Shown: positions 8,575-18,310, numbered from the stretch's first letter. The stretch: 64,000 nt of DNA from JAWKWH01 sp963669285 (GCA_963669285.2 CAXXSI010000016.1:186001-250000); one strand, 5' to 3'. Numbers and translations are program-made. Notes: generated by a model not told the origin, from the sequence alone.

Positions 8575-9617
8575 GCGAACCGCCCGGCTATCGATCGCAC
8601 GGAATCAGCGACCCTGCCGGTCACGCTGACTGCTTTGCTGAATGTCGACATCTGCACCGGTCGGGTGCCGAAATCGCCTTTGAATGCCTCGTCACCGATT
8701 GTGAAGTCGAAAATATCGCCCCCGGCGTCAAGCCACTCGGCCATAATCTGATCGTACATCAATAAGCCGGGCGAGTGTTTTGAATATGCTTGATAATCAC
8801 ATCCGATCAGCAGGTAGCTGAAGCGGCCGCGATATGCTGTCCCAAACAGAACTCCGACCAGATTGCCGTTCTCGGTCAGCCGGTATGTGCGGGCATATCC
8901 GTCAGAGCATCCGCGCACAGCCACGGCTTGATAAAACTGCAGTACCGGTTCCTGCTGGATTGGATCACCCTGGAAGCGCCCGATGCGTAATTCTCTCAAT
9001 TCGGCAATTGCTGCTTTGACGGATGCGGGATCGGTTATCAATTCAAGGGTCGTGTTGCCCATTCGATCAAAACGACGGCGTTTTCGGTCGATGTATTTCG
9101 CCCGGCTTTTACCGAAGGCCTTTTGGCGCCACTCATCATATGGAGCCTCCAGCGGGGCCTCATGAGCGGCGAAACCAGCGGGAAGCGGCGGGACACCGAT
9201 AATGTCCTCAACCAGTTTTGCATGCTCCGGGCGAACCGATTTGATCCTGAACAAGTCGCATGGACCGATCAATGACATGACGTTCTCGGCCAAGTCATCC
9301 TGGTCGTGGAGTGTTTGTTGCTTGCCGTTGCGAACGACTGGTGCGCAGTAATCACAGACGCCAAGATCAGCGAACTCGACAATTCGTACGCCGCGGCGGC
9401 GAATACGCATGAGCGGGAAAAGCGCAAGAAGTTCGCCAGTTGCCTGTTCACGTACGGTTACCGGTATCGGTTCGGCGGCAACTTTCGGGGCCAGGTCGCG
9501 ATAGAGCGAGCCCAGCCAGACCGGATGCTGAAACGAAGTCGCCGCGGCGCTGGCGAACAGATCAGCGTATTCGCTGTCGTCGAAATCAAAATCCGGTTCG
9601 CAAGCGATATCGATCAT
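8571..9617 (-). CDS. GNAT acetyltransferase of the BcsL/CelD-like (Acetyltransf_6) family, copy 1
   Basis: 348 aa. The C-terminal half shows the family core FYQAVAVRG, LVGVLFGTAY, SPGLLMYDQIMAEWLDAGG and FDFTIGDEAFKGDFG, as in acyltransferases that modify exported polysaccharides. It is a paralogue of the gene at 9720-10841; the two align from their first residues, which supports the ATG at 9617 (MIDIACEPD) over one 12 nt upstream. A GGAG lies just before 9617. It overlaps the deacetylase gene by 4 nt, so acyl removal and acyl addition appear coupled. Substrate unknown. Confidence 0.82.
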   Translation of the reverse strand: MIDIACEPDFDFDDSEYADLFASAAATSFQHPVWLGSLYRDLAPKVAAEPIPVTVREQATGELLALFPLMRIRRRGVRIVEFADLGVCDYCAPVVRNGKQQTLHDQDDLAENVMSLIGPCDLFRIKSVRPEHAKLVEDIIGVPPLPAGFAAHEAPLEAPYDEWRQKAFGKSRAKYIDRKRRRFDRMGNTTLELITDPASVKAAIAELRELRIGRFQGDPIQQEPVLQFYQAVAVRGCSDGYARTYRLTENGNLVGVLFGTAYRGRFSYLLIGCDYQAYSKHSPGLLMYDQIMAEWLDAGGDIFDFTIGDEAFKGDFGTRPVQMSTFSKAVSVTGRVADSVRSIAGRFA

Positions 9618-9719
9618 GAGGCTCCGCATCTGTTCAATTCGCTTTCCATATCTTGGACCTATTTTCGGAGATGGCGGTTAAATATTTGATATTGCGGCCA
9701 TCAAGACTGCGGTTTGGCT

Positions 9720-10841
9720 TCAGGTGTGAACCGGGGGCTTTGCTGCCTTAGGCTTGGGCGCCGGCCTGGAGTTGCGAGGTCGCGTGCCGGCAAGCGACCG
9801 CAGGCGCTTCCTTGCCGTTATGGCGCTATCGGCCAGATACCCGGGAATGGTCATTGTCGAGTGGAATGAAGCGACAGGAATGGCGGTCGTTCCAAACCTG
9901 TCCTTATAGGACGCATCGCCAACATTGAAATCGAACACCTTGAATCCGGATGATGCGAGTTCAGCCATGATGCCGTCATAGACAAGCAGACCCGGGGAGT
10001 ATCTGCCGAACCGTTCATAATCGCAGCCGGTCAATATGCCGTGGAATCGACCATTGTAGGCGATGCCGAAGCTTATTCCGACCGGACGGCCATCCTGATT
10101 GAGCCTGTGTGAGAGCGAGAATCCCTCAGCCGTTCCGCGCCTTGCAACCGACATGTAGAATGCGCTGACCGCATCTTCAGCGATTGGATCATCCTTGAAC
10201 CTGCCCTGGCGCAACGCACGCAGTTCGGTGATTGCCTCAATTGCCTTGTGGCTATCGCAAACGCGTTCGAAGTGCACGCCGTTCAGCTTCTCAAGGCGCC
10301 TGCGCGCGCTGTCGATATTGTAGCGTTGCCGTTTGCTGAACTGGCCCTTGCGCCACACCTCGAAGGGAGTCTTGAAGGCCAGTTCGTGGGCGCAGACACC
10401 GCCGGAAAGAGGTTGTGATCCGACCACAGCGGATAGCACACTGGCATGTTCCGGCCTGGCTGCCTTAATCCGGAACAAATCGCAATGCCCAATCAGGTCG
10501 AACAGTTGTGTTTGCAATCCGGTGCATTCGGTGATTTGTCTCTGGTAGCCTCGCCGGATAATGGCGCAGCAGTAGTCGGTCACGCCAAAGTCGGCATATT
10601 CGACGATCACCATTCCAAGTATTCGCCGCCGGATCAATGGGAGCACCAGGATCAGCTCGCCTGTGGCGTCGTCGCGCCCTGCGATTGTCAGAGGTTCGCC
10701 GTGTTTGGCCGGCCGCAACTCGTCGTAGAGCGCGCTCATCCAAAGAGGGTGCTGGAAGCCGGTCGCGTCAGAATTGGAGAAGAGATCGCGATAGGCGGAA
10801 CCGGAATAGTCCCATCCAGCCTCACGTGAAAGCGTTATCAT
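9720..10841 (-). CDS. GNAT acetyltransferase of the BcsL/CelD-like (Acetyltransf_6) family, copy 2
   Basis: 373 aa, paralogous to the adjacent downstream gene: both share the N-terminal pattern YxDLF...FQHPxW and the C-terminal SPGLLVYDGIMAEL...FDFNVGDASYKDRFG. The ATG at 10841 aligns with the paralogue and has GGGGA 6 nt upstream; in-frame starts at 10847 (ATG) and 10862 (TTG) are less likely. A basic, proline-rich tail (about the last 30 residues) is absent from copy 1. Presumed role is acylation of a surface polysaccharide; the acceptor is unknown. Confidence 0.82.
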   Translation of the reverse strand: MITLSREAGWDYSGSAYRDLFSNSDATGFQHPLWMSALYDELRPAKHGEPLTIAGRDDATGELILVLPLIRRRILGMVIVEYADFGVTDYCCAIIRRGYQRQITECTGLQTQLFDLIGHCDLFRIKAARPEHASVLSAVVGSQPLSGGVCAHELAFKTPFEVWRKGQFSKRQRYNIDSARRRLEKLNGVHFERVCDSHKAIEAITELRALRQGRFKDDPIAEDAVSAFYMSVARRGTAEGFSLSHRLNQDGRPVGISFGIAYNGRFHGILTGCDYERFGRYSPGLLVYDGIMAELASSGFKVFDFNVGDASYKDRFGTTAIPVASFHSTMTIPGYLADSAITARKRLRSLAGTRPRNSRPAPKPKAAKPPVHT

Positions 10842-10954
10842 GATCATTCCCCATACCGGCAACGGTGATACGCTCTAGGTCACAATCCACGCGGATCACA
10901 TTGACGAGATTAAGAGAATATTAGCCTTGTTTCATCTGTTTTCGGGTTTGCTGG

Positions 10955-12310
10955 TTAACGCATCCGCGCCAGCCCGGGCTTCCATCCGAGATCGAGGCAC
11001 GCCGTCATTCGAAGGCCCAGCACAGCAATCACCATCATGATCCAGGTCGGATCGGCGCGGCGAAACCATGAACTTTCGAGCATAGAGTTGAGAAGCACGA
11101 ATATCAGTATCATCAGGAAACAGTCCGCAAGACGCCTGTTTTGTACTCCCGGTCTGCATCTCAGGTAGTCGATCAACGGGCGTACGCACAAGACAAAGAC
11201 GACTACTGATGCAGCGGGAATTCCCATGAACAGTGCCATGTCGATGTAGTTGTTGTGACCATTGACGATATCGCGATAGTCCCAATCGGCATCAATCGGC
11301 AGGAATGAATCCGTCACGACCGGCTTGAGCCAAAAACCGTCAAAACCGTAGCCCGCCCAGGGATGATGGGCGATGTTCTCAAGCCCGTAAGCCCACAGCG
11401 CCGTTCGGCCGGTGTATGTCGGATCACTGAGGACCGCTGCAACGAAATCAGCGAGCGGTTGTGAAACAACGGTGCCAACAGTGAACAGGACGCCTGCAGC
11501 GACAGCGACTATCGCCAGAATTACCGCCAGCCAGCGGGAGGCGAACACCCGTGCGAGGAATACGACCCCAATGGCGATCGGTATCATGCCGTTGGTCGTC
11601 TTCGATCCAGTCTGTATCACGAATAACCCTGCCAGAATTGTGATGGCGAGGCCCGACCAGCGGTCGCCACTGCGTAAAAGATAAATCCCAAGAAACACAA
11701 AGGTCGCCATGACGGGGCCGGCAACGTTCTTGTGTGTGAACACCCCGCGCCACAAGCCCTCGTGTTGTGCTTCCGCTCCACCGGCGCCATGCAATGCGGC
11801 ATCGGGAAACAACAGGATGCCGACATAGGATATTGCCAGAACGAGCAGAAGCGACCGGGCGATCACGCGCCGAAAATCGAATGCGGTGTGCGGCAGCGAG
11901 AGAACGCCGGCGCATGTGACGACAACGATCAGCGTAAACAGGACCGAACGGTAAGCACTTGCCGGGTCAGGCGCATTTGAAGCGGAAAAGAACAGGCAGG
12001 CGACCACGGGTAGCCAGGCGAAATCCGCGACAGCGAATACGCGGGTGCGGTTGGCCAACATAACCATTCCGGCGACGGCCAACAAACCGAGCGCGGAAAA
12101 TCCGAACTGATTTACCGGGTTGGGACCGATGGGCACTTTGGATGTTCGCTCAGCAGCGGCGAAGGGCTCGAATGAAATCAGCAGGGTGGTCAGCAAAATC
12201 GTCGCAGTGATGCCCGCCAGCGCGGCCAGCAGGCGAGTGTCTGTGAGCAGCGTGGATCGAGGCTCGTCGATTGCGACAAAATGGTTCAAGTACGGCTCCA
12301 GGCCAGCCAT
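10955..12310 (-). CDS. O-antigen ligase / polysaccharide polymerase-like membrane protein
   Basis: 451 aa with about ten predicted membrane helices. The large periplasmic loop carries the Wzy_C/WaaL signature: TGRTALWAYGLENIAHHPWAGYGFD region and later HNNYIDMALFMGIPA, in which the His may be catalytic. Such proteins polymerise or ligate undecaprenyl-linked glycans at the periplasmic face. A longer frame to 12412 exists, but the added 34 residues are hydrophilic and unlike the family, so 12310 is chosen although its ribosome binding site is weak. It heads the minus-strand block with the two acyltransferases and the deacetylase. Confidence 0.85.
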   Translation of the reverse strand: MAGLEPYLNHFVAIDEPRSTLLTDTRLLAALAGITATILLTTLLISFEPFAAAERTSKVPIGPNPVNQFGFSALGLLAVAGMVMLANRTRVFAVADFAWLPVVACLFFSASNAPDPASAYRSVLFTLIVVVTCAGVLSLPHTAFDFRRVIARSLLLVLAISYVGILLFPDAALHGAGGAEAQHEGLWRGVFTHKNVAGPVMATFVFLGIYLLRSGDRWSGLAITILAGLFVIQTGSKTTNGMIPIAIGVVFLARVFASRWLAVILAIVAVAAGVLFTVGTVVSQPLADFVAAVLSDPTYTGRTALWAYGLENIAHHPWAGYGFDGFWLKPVVTDSFLPIDADWDYRDIVNGHNNYIDMALFMGIPAASVVVFVLCVRPLIDYLRCRPGVQNRRLADCFLMILIFVLLNSMLESSWFRRADPTWIMMVIAVLGLRMTACLDLGWKPGLARMR

Positions 12311-12509
12311 CGCGAAAATTCGGTTTGACGATACGCACTCATTGGTTTTGTTATGGTTAACAGAACCTTGACCGCACCGGGACGGCAACTCTTCTGGACG
12401 CGATATTGGCATGTCGCAAACAGGATCAAGTCACCGCCCAACCGCGGAATAGTGTGCGGACGCGATGGACCGCAGCTAGTTACATCGCGATTGCAGGCGG
12501 AGAGCATCA

Positions 12510-15071
12510 ATGGCAAATTTTCCTGAGCGGGCAAAAGTCGTAATCGTCGGGCTAGGCGGCATTGTTGGCGCGTGTGTGGCCCACCACCTGATAGAACGGG
12601 GCTGGGATGATATTGTCGGTCTCGACAAATCCGGTATTCCCACCGACATCGGCTCGACGGCCCATGCTTCGGATTTCTGCTACGCGACAAGCCACGACTT
12701 TCTTTCCTGCTGGACCACACTGTATTCGATCGATTTCTTCGAAAAACTCGGCCACTATTCGAAGGTTGGCGGTCTTGAGGTTGCCAGGGTCGGCGATGAC
12801 GACCGTATGGCGGAGCTGAAACGCAAGGTCGCATCCGGCAAGGCTTTCGGCACCCGCGTGGAAATGATCAGCGCGGCCGAAACCAAGGAGAAATTCCCGC
12901 TTCTAGAGGAAGACGTGATCCAGGGTGCCATGTGGGATCCTGACGCCGGGCTGGTTGTGCCTCGTTCACAAACGGTGGCCGGCAAGCTCGTCGACGAGGC
13001 GGTCTCAAGCGCTAAGCTGCAATCCTTCGCCAACACCCCGGTGACCGGTCTGAAAATCGAGAACGGTCGCATTTGTGGCGTCGTCACGCATCGCGGGACG
13101 ATCGAAGCAGACTATGTGGTCGTTTGTGCGGGATTGTGGGGACGCTTGATTGCGCAGATGGCTGGCGAGGATTTGCCGGTCATGCCGGTGGATCACCCGC
13201 TTACGTTTTTCGGTCCATACAAGGAATTCGCCGGAACCGGCAAGGAAATCGGCTGGCCGTTGCTGCGTGACCAGGGCAACTCGGCCTATATGCGCGATAC
13301 CGGCGATCCTGAATCGACCGAGGGTGGCCAGATTGAATGGGGCTACTACGAGGAAAAGGATCCGCGCTTGTGTCACCCTCGCGATCTGCTTGAAAAGGAA
13401 CAGGCACGCCTGTCACCGTCGCAGCGCGACCTGGAAATGGATCAGATTATCGAGCCGCTCGAACGGGCAATCGAACTGACGCCTATTTTGGGTGAACTAG
13501 GGTACGACGAAAAGCACTCGTTTAACGGGCTACTGCAGGTTACCGCCGATGGCGGCCCTTCGATCGGTGAATCCCAGAAGGTGCGCGGCCTTTGGTATGC
13601 CGTGGCAATCTGGGTCAAGGATGCGCCTGGCATGGCCAAGCTCGTCGCCGACTGGATGACCGATGGGCGCACGGCGATCGATCACGCGAGCATCGACTAT
13701 TCGCGCTTCTATCCGCACCAGACCGAAGAGCAGTTCATCGCCGACCGCTGCTATGAGAGCGCTTTCAAGATCTACAATCCTGCGGTCCATCCGCGTGAGC
13801 CGTATTCAAAGGGGCGGGGGGTTCGGCGCTCGCCGTTTTATGAACGCGAGAAAGAGCTTGGCGGTTATTTCATGGAGCTTGGTGGCTGGGAGCGTGCCCA
13901 TGGCTACGCTGCCAATGAGCATCTGCTCGAGAAATACGGCAACCGGGTGCCGGTGCGCGAGAATGAATGGGACAACCGCCATTTCTGGCGCGTCTCAAAT
14001 GCCGAGCATCTGGAGATGAGCGAAAATGTCGGCATGGTGAACCTGTCGCACTTCGCGATTTACGATGTCGAAGGTCCGGATCACGTCGCTCTGATGGAGT
14101 GGATCTGTGCGGCGAAGGTCGGTGGCGACAACATGGTCAGCAAAGGGATCTACACGCACTTCCTCGATGACGAGGGCATGGTCCGGGCGGACCTGACTGT
14201 ATTCCGGATGGCCGACCGTTGCCGGATTATTGATGGCGCTGACGCAGGACCGCGCGATTTCAACTATATGAAGCGTGTTGCAGACGACAAAGGCTTCGAT
14301 GTCACGATCAGCGATGTCACAGCAAAGTATGTAACCATCGGCGTCTGGGGTCCGAACGCGCGAACGACGCTTCAGAAGGTCGTTGAAGATGCAGAGGGAC
14401 TGAGCCCGGAAAACTTCCCGTTTGCCGCAATCAAGTCGATCAGGATTGCCGGCAAGGATGTCAGCGCGTTTCGCATCTCCTATGTCGGCGAGCAGGGCTG
14501 GGAACTGCACATGACCTATGAAGATGGCCTTGCTGTCTGGGATGCAATTCGCGAGCAGGGCGTAACGGTTTTCGGCGTTGAAACCTATGCCAACAGCCGT
14601 CGAGTCGAGAAGAGCCTGCGGCTGCAAAATGCGGATCTGCTGACCGAGTACAATTTGTATGAAGCCGATCTGGCGCGCCCGAAGGTCAAGGAAGCGGATT
14701 TCCGCGGCAAGGCAAAGCATCTCGAATACCGCGCCCGCGAGCATCAACCAGCAATGCTGTGCACATTTGTGATGGATGAGAATGTCGATTCAGGCGGTGT
14801 GGCCCGCTATCCGGTCGGCATATGCCCGATCCTCGATCCGAATAGCGGCGAAACGCTGGTGGATTCGCTCGGTCGGCGCTCCTACACGACCAGCATCGCT
14901 TTCGGCCCGACAATCGGCAAGAACATCGCACTGGGCTATCTGCCGCACGAACGCGCCAAAAAGGGCGGGAAGTTTTCGATCGAGTACATGGGTGAACAAT
15001 ATCCGGTCACCGTGGCGGGGATTGGTTATGAACCGCTCTATGATCCGGAAAACCTGAAGCCACGCACCTGA
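12510..15071 (+). CDS. FAD-dependent dimethylglycine/sarcosine-dehydrogenase-like protein with GcvT domain
   Basis: 853 aa. The N-terminal FAD-binding fold VIVGLGGIVGACVAHHL is followed by GSTAHASDF, where the His matches the FAD-linking His of dimethylglycine dehydrogenases. A middle FAO_M region precedes a C-terminal aminomethyltransferase (GcvT) fold from about residue 430 (FRISYVGEQGWELHM) and a GcvT C-terminal barrel. Enzymes of this type oxidatively demethylate N-methyl amines and pass the one-carbon unit to tetrahydrofolate. A GGAG precedes the ATG. The exact substrate (dimethylglycine, sarcosine or another methylated amine) cannot be read from sequence. Confidence 0.85.
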   Translation: MANFPERAKVVIVGLGGIVGACVAHHLIERGWDDIVGLDKSGIPTDIGSTAHASDFCYATSHDFLSCWTTLYSIDFFEKLGHYSKVGGLEVARVGDDDRMAELKRKVASGKAFGTRVEMISAAETKEKFPLLEEDVIQGAMWDPDAGLVVPRSQTVAGKLVDEAVSSAKLQSFANTPVTGLKIENGRICGVVTHRGTIEADYVVVCAGLWGRLIAQMAGEDLPVMPVDHPLTFFGPYKEFAGTGKEIGWPLLRDQGNSAYMRDTGDPESTEGGQIEWGYYEEKDPRLCHPRDLLEKEQARLSPSQRDLEMDQIIEPLERAIELTPILGELGYDEKHSFNGLLQVTADGGPSIGESQKVRGLWYAVAIWVKDAPGMAKLVADWMTDGRTAIDHASIDYSRFYPHQTEEQFIADRCYESAFKIYNPAVHPREPYSKGRGVRRSPFYEREKELGGYFMELGGWERAHGYAANEHLLEKYGNRVPVRENEWDNRHFWRVSNAEHLEMSENVGMVNLSHFAIYDVEGPDHVALMEWICAAKVGGDNMVSKGIYTHFLDDEGMVRADLTVFRMADRCRIIDGADAGPRDFNYMKRVADDKGFDVTISDVTAKYVTIGVWGPNARTTLQKVVEDAEGLSPENFPFAAIKSIRIAGKDVSAFRISYVGEQGWELHMTYEDGLAVWDAIREQGVTVFGVETYANSRRVEKSLRLQNADLLTEYNLYEADLARPKVKEADFRGKAKHLEYRAREHQPAMLCTFVMDENVDSGGVARYPVGICPILDPNSGETLVDSLGRRSYTTSIAFGPTIGKNIALGYLPHERAKKGGKFSIEYMGEQYPVTVAGIGYEPLYDPENLKPRT

Positions 15072-15131
15072 TCGGCCCCGGTAGCGCCGGCAACCCGGAT
15101 GCCTGCCGGATCGATGGGTGCGGGAAACTGA

Positions 15132-16187
15132 TCAGACCGCTTTTGCAGCTTCACACAGGGCTGCGAGTTTCTTCATCGCCAGATCGCGGCCGAGCATGGC
15201 AAGACCACAGTCGGGCGCGGCGACCAACCGATCGCGATCGATATGTTCCAATGCGGTCGTCAGCCGTGTCGCGATCTCCTCGGCGGTCTCGACGCGGCTT
15301 TGGGCAATTGCCACCGAACCGAAGATCACTGTCGATTGCCGGAATTTTTCCAGCAGCGACAGATCGTTGTGCCGGTGCGCATCCTCCAGCGAGATCTGGT
15401 TGACCGTTGTTCGATCAACGGCTTCGGCCAGTTGGAAGTAACATTGTGAATCAGCCTTGTGATATTCCTCGTCATCAAGGTGGCCCGGATAGCCGCAGCA
15501 CATGTGCATCACCCTCGTTACATCGTCAGGCACGCCATCAAAACAGCGGTCCAGGCATTCGACGCCGTAGGCCAATGCGCGCTCGACATTGCGGGCAAAC
15601 AGGGGTTCATCGACCTGAATGTACCTGCATCCGGCCTCTGCAAGTGTACGGATTTCATGGTTGAGCGCGTCGGCCAGGTCGAAGGCGAGTTGCCGCTCAT
15701 CGGTGTAGTGGGTGTTTGCGCAGGTATCCATCACCGTTGTCGGTCCGGGAACGGTGATCTTGACGGGATGGTCTGTAAATGACTGGGCAACGCGATAGTC
15801 GCGATCAAGGAAGTGTTCACCTCTGGCGGCGATAGGTCCGTTTATGGTCGGCAGTTCGGTGGTATAGGCGCCGTCGCGCAGGGTGCGTTCGGTCAGGTTG
15901 TCGAAATCGATCCCGGTCAAGTGACGACAGTGATAGTGGATGTAGTTTTCGCGCCGCTGTTCGCCGTCGGTCGGCACATCCACGCCGCACGAGACCTGGT
16001 CTTCGATCGCCGCCTTGGTTGCCTGGACGTAAAGCGCCTCTATCTCTTCATTGTCCTCTAGTTCATTTGCCTGTTTTGTTACCGCAACGGATCTGTCGGT
16101 CAGGCCACCGTCCATCTGGAACCAGTCGGTCATCGGAACATAATCGGGCTTGGGATAGGCGCCGATGCAGGTAGTCGGAATGGGCAT
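15132..16187 (-). CDS. Short cobalamin-independent methionine synthase-like protein (core MetE)
   Basis: 351 aa, less than half of a classical MetE and matching only its catalytic C-terminal barrel. Zinc ligands are visible: His228 and Cys230 in VMHMCCGYPG and Cys327 in APDCGLAML; a candidate acidic ligand is Glu268 (ISLED). Full-length MetE uses its N-terminal half to bind methyl-tetrahydrofolate polyglutamate, so this short form may accept a different methyl donor. It is convergent with the dimethylglycine-dehydrogenase-like gene, suggesting a linked methyl economy. Methyl donor and acceptor are inference. Confidence 0.83.
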   Translation of the reverse strand: MPIPTTCIGAYPKPDYVPMTDWFQMDGGLTDRSVAVTKQANELEDNEEIEALYVQATKAAIEDQVSCGVDVPTDGEQRRENYIHYHCRHLTGIDFDNLTERTLRDGAYTTELPTINGPIAARGEHFLDRDYRVAQSFTDHPVKITVPGPTTVMDTCANTHYTDERQLAFDLADALNHEIRTLAEAGCRYIQVDEPLFARNVERALAYGVECLDRCFDGVPDDVTRVMHMCCGYPGHLDDEEYHKADSQCYFQLAEAVDRTTVNQISLEDAHRHNDLSLLEKFRQSTVIFGSVAIAQSRVETAEEIATRLTTALEHIDRDRLVAAPDCGLAMLGRDLAMKKLAALCEAAKAV

Positions 16188-16359
16188 TTGGACCTGTTTT
16201 CCTTCGTTAATCGCGTAATTGAGCCCACAGAATCCCGGAATTCGCCGCGCGTCAACCGCAAATTGGCGTGTCGCCGACGAAGCGGGGACCTACATTACAT
16301 TTTCGTGAAATGCGCTCGGCGGGCTGGCCAAACCGGTTCAGTTGCAGCAGTCTTTGCCC

Positions 16360-17181
16360 ATGCGCCCGTTGATGGCATTTGTCGCGGTGATCGCGCTCCT
16401 GATGGGAGCGCGCGAGCCGGTACGGGCTGCCGACAGCATACCGGTCGATGTGGAACTGGTTCTGGCGGTTGATTTGTCGCTGTCAATGATGCCGGAAGAG
16501 TTGGAAATCCAGCGTTCAGGCTATGCGGCGGCGCTCAATGATCCCGCTGTCGTGGGCGCCATGCTGAGCGGGCTTCGCGGCCGCGTGGCGATCACATTCG
16601 TCGAATGGGCCGGTTTCGGGGATCAAGCGGTGGTCGTGCCGTGGCAGGAAATCGCATCCCTTGCCGATGCGCAGCGCTTTGCAGAACAGATTTCCGCCCG
16701 CAGGCGGGGAGGTTGGCGCAGAACATCGCTGTCGGGGGCCTTGGCGTTTTCCGCGTCTCTTTTTGAGACCAATGGATTTAAGTCACCTCGGCGCATCATC
16801 GATATTTCTGGCGACGGCCCCAACAATGACGGTCCCGCCGTCACGCTGGCGCGCGATGCAGCAGTCGGTCGCGGCATTACGGTCAACGGCCTGCCGCTGA
16901 TGACGCGCATTGGACTGATGAGCGTGTTCGAGATCGATGATCTCGACCGCTACTATAGTGAATGCGTCATTGGCGGCCCCGGCTCGTTTGTCATTCCGGT
17001 GTTTCGCTGGAATCAGTTCTTGTCCGCCGTGCGGCGCAAACTGGTACTCGAACTTTCCGGCAAGATGCCCGGACACGATCAGCAGCCTTCGCCCACACAT
17101 CTGATCAACGCCAGGCTTGTCTCAAACCACTATGATTGCCTGATCGGCGAAAAGCTCTGGGAAAAGCAGTTCGGGCGGTAG
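16360..17181 (+). CDS. Secreted DUF1194 (VWA-like) protein
   Basis: 273 aa. A hydrophobic N-terminus ending ...VRAADS looks like a cleavable signal peptide, so the product is probably periplasmic. The domain begins VDVELVLAVDLSLSM, a MIDAS-like DxSxS motif of von Willebrand A folds, and continues RRIIDISGDGPNNDGP, hallmark of DUF1194. Function unknown for the family. The ATG at 16360 is preferred to a TTG 18 nt upstream; neither has a good ribosome binding site. Confidence 0.85.
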   Translation: MRPLMAFVAVIALLMGAREPVRAADSIPVDVELVLAVDLSLSMMPEELEIQRSGYAAALNDPAVVGAMLSGLRGRVAITFVEWAGFGDQAVVVPWQEIASLADAQRFAEQISARRRGGWRRTSLSGALAFSASLFETNGFKSPRRIIDISGDGPNNDGPAVTLARDAAVGRGITVNGLPLMTRIGLMSVFEIDDLDRYYSECVIGGPGSFVIPVFRWNQFLSAVRRKLVLELSGKMPGHDQQPSPTHLINARLVSNHYDCLIGEKLWEKQFGR

Positions 17182-17223
17182 TTCCATTCGCCACCGTTGC
17201 GAAAGAACCGGATAATTCTACTG

Positions 17224-18234
17224 CTATACCGGCAGCATGCGTTTGCCGTCAGCGCGTTCCTGTTGCGGTGTTCTGGAATAGAGCTCACGGTAGCATTTGG
17301 AAAAGTGCGACGCCGACACAAAACCGCAGGCGACGGCCACCTCGACCACCGGCAGGGACGATTGCAGCAACAGGTGGCGGGCCCGGTCGAGCCGCAGATC
17401 CAGATAGTAGCGGGCAGGCGAGCGCCCCATTTCCTGGCGGAAAAGGCGTTCAATCTGGCGGCGCGACAGCCCGATGTGATCGGCAATCTCCAAAAGCGTC
17501 AGAGGCTCGGAAATATTGGCTTCCATCAATTCGATGATCGAGACGACTTTCGAATTCTGGACGCCAAGGCGAGCGCGCAACGGCAGGCGCTGGCGGTCGC
17601 CAGGGCTTCTGACCCGATCGGTCAGCACCTGTTCGCAGACCCGATTGACCAGATCGTCGCCGAAGTCGTCGCCGATGAGCTTCAGCATCATGTCGAGCGA
17701 CGCCGTGCCGCCCGCGCAGGTGTAGATGTTGGAATCAACTTCGAATAGGTCCGAATAGACTTCGGCCTTCGGGTAGCGTTCCGCGAATCCCGGCAGATTT
17801 TCCCAATGAATGGCGCAGCGTTTGTCTGACAACAGACCGGAAGCTGCCAGCACATAGGCGCCGGTACACAATCCGCCAACCGCCACGCCGCGGTTGTATT
17901 CCTCCCGTAACCAGGCAAAAACCGATTTGTTGGAATAATCCTCGACATGGATACCGGCACACACGACGACCATGGAGGGGCGCTCACTGCCGGTCATGGC
18001 CTTGCGTTCTTCGGCCAGTGATGAATCGACCGCACACACAACACCGTTCGAGGCGCGAACCGGACCGCCGTCAATGCTGGCAAGGCGCCATTTGTAGGCT
18101 TCAAAACCCAGCATCCTGTTGGCCGAGCGTAACGGATCGATCGCGGTGGCAAAGGCGATCATGGTGAAATCCGGTACCAGGAAAAAAACAATGGACCTGA
18201 GCGTGTCCGGCCGAACGTCGTCGTGAGCGTTCAA
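17224..18234 (-). CDS. GlxA/GbdR-family AraC-type transcriptional regulator
   Basis: 336 aa with an N-terminal DJ-1/PfpI-like domain (TLRSIVFFLVPDFTM, CTGAYVLAASGLL) and a C-terminal AraC helix-turn-helix (LTLLEIADHIGLSRRQIERLF, CGFVSASHFSKCYR). The family includes GbdR, CdhR and ArgR, activators of betaine, carnitine and arginine catabolism, which fits the adjacent demethylation genes. An ATG at 18324 would add 30 residues but sits inside an 18-bp perfect palindrome; a TTG at 18234 has AGGGAGG 5 nt upstream and gives a start close to the conserved domain, so it is preferred. Effector unknown. Confidence 0.85.
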   Translation of the reverse strand: MNAHDDVRPDTLRSIVFFLVPDFTMIAFATAIDPLRSANRMLGFEAYKWRLASIDGGPVRASNGVVCAVDSSLAEERKAMTGSERPSMVVVCAGIHVEDYSNKSVFAWLREEYNRGVAVGGLCTGAYVLAASGLLSDKRCAIHWENLPGFAERYPKAEVYSDLFEVDSNIYTCAGGTASLDMMLKLIGDDFGDDLVNRVCEQVLTDRVRSPGDRQRLPLRARLGVQNSKVVSIIELMEANISEPLTLLEIADHIGLSRRQIERLFRQEMGRSPARYYLDLRLDRARHLLLQSSLPVVEVAVACGFVSASHFSKCYRELYSRTPQQERADGKRMLPV

Positions 18235-18310
18235 CACTACCTCCCTGTCTGGCCGCTTGGTCGCAAGTTGGCCAACTGTTGCAAAAGCGTCATCAGGAAT
18301 TTGCGTAAAT

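Noticed and set aside
15093..15115. CCGGCA/TGCCGG hairpin between the flavoprotein and MetE-like genes
   Set aside because: The 6-bp stem with an 11-nt loop has no T-run on either strand, so it is not called a terminator.
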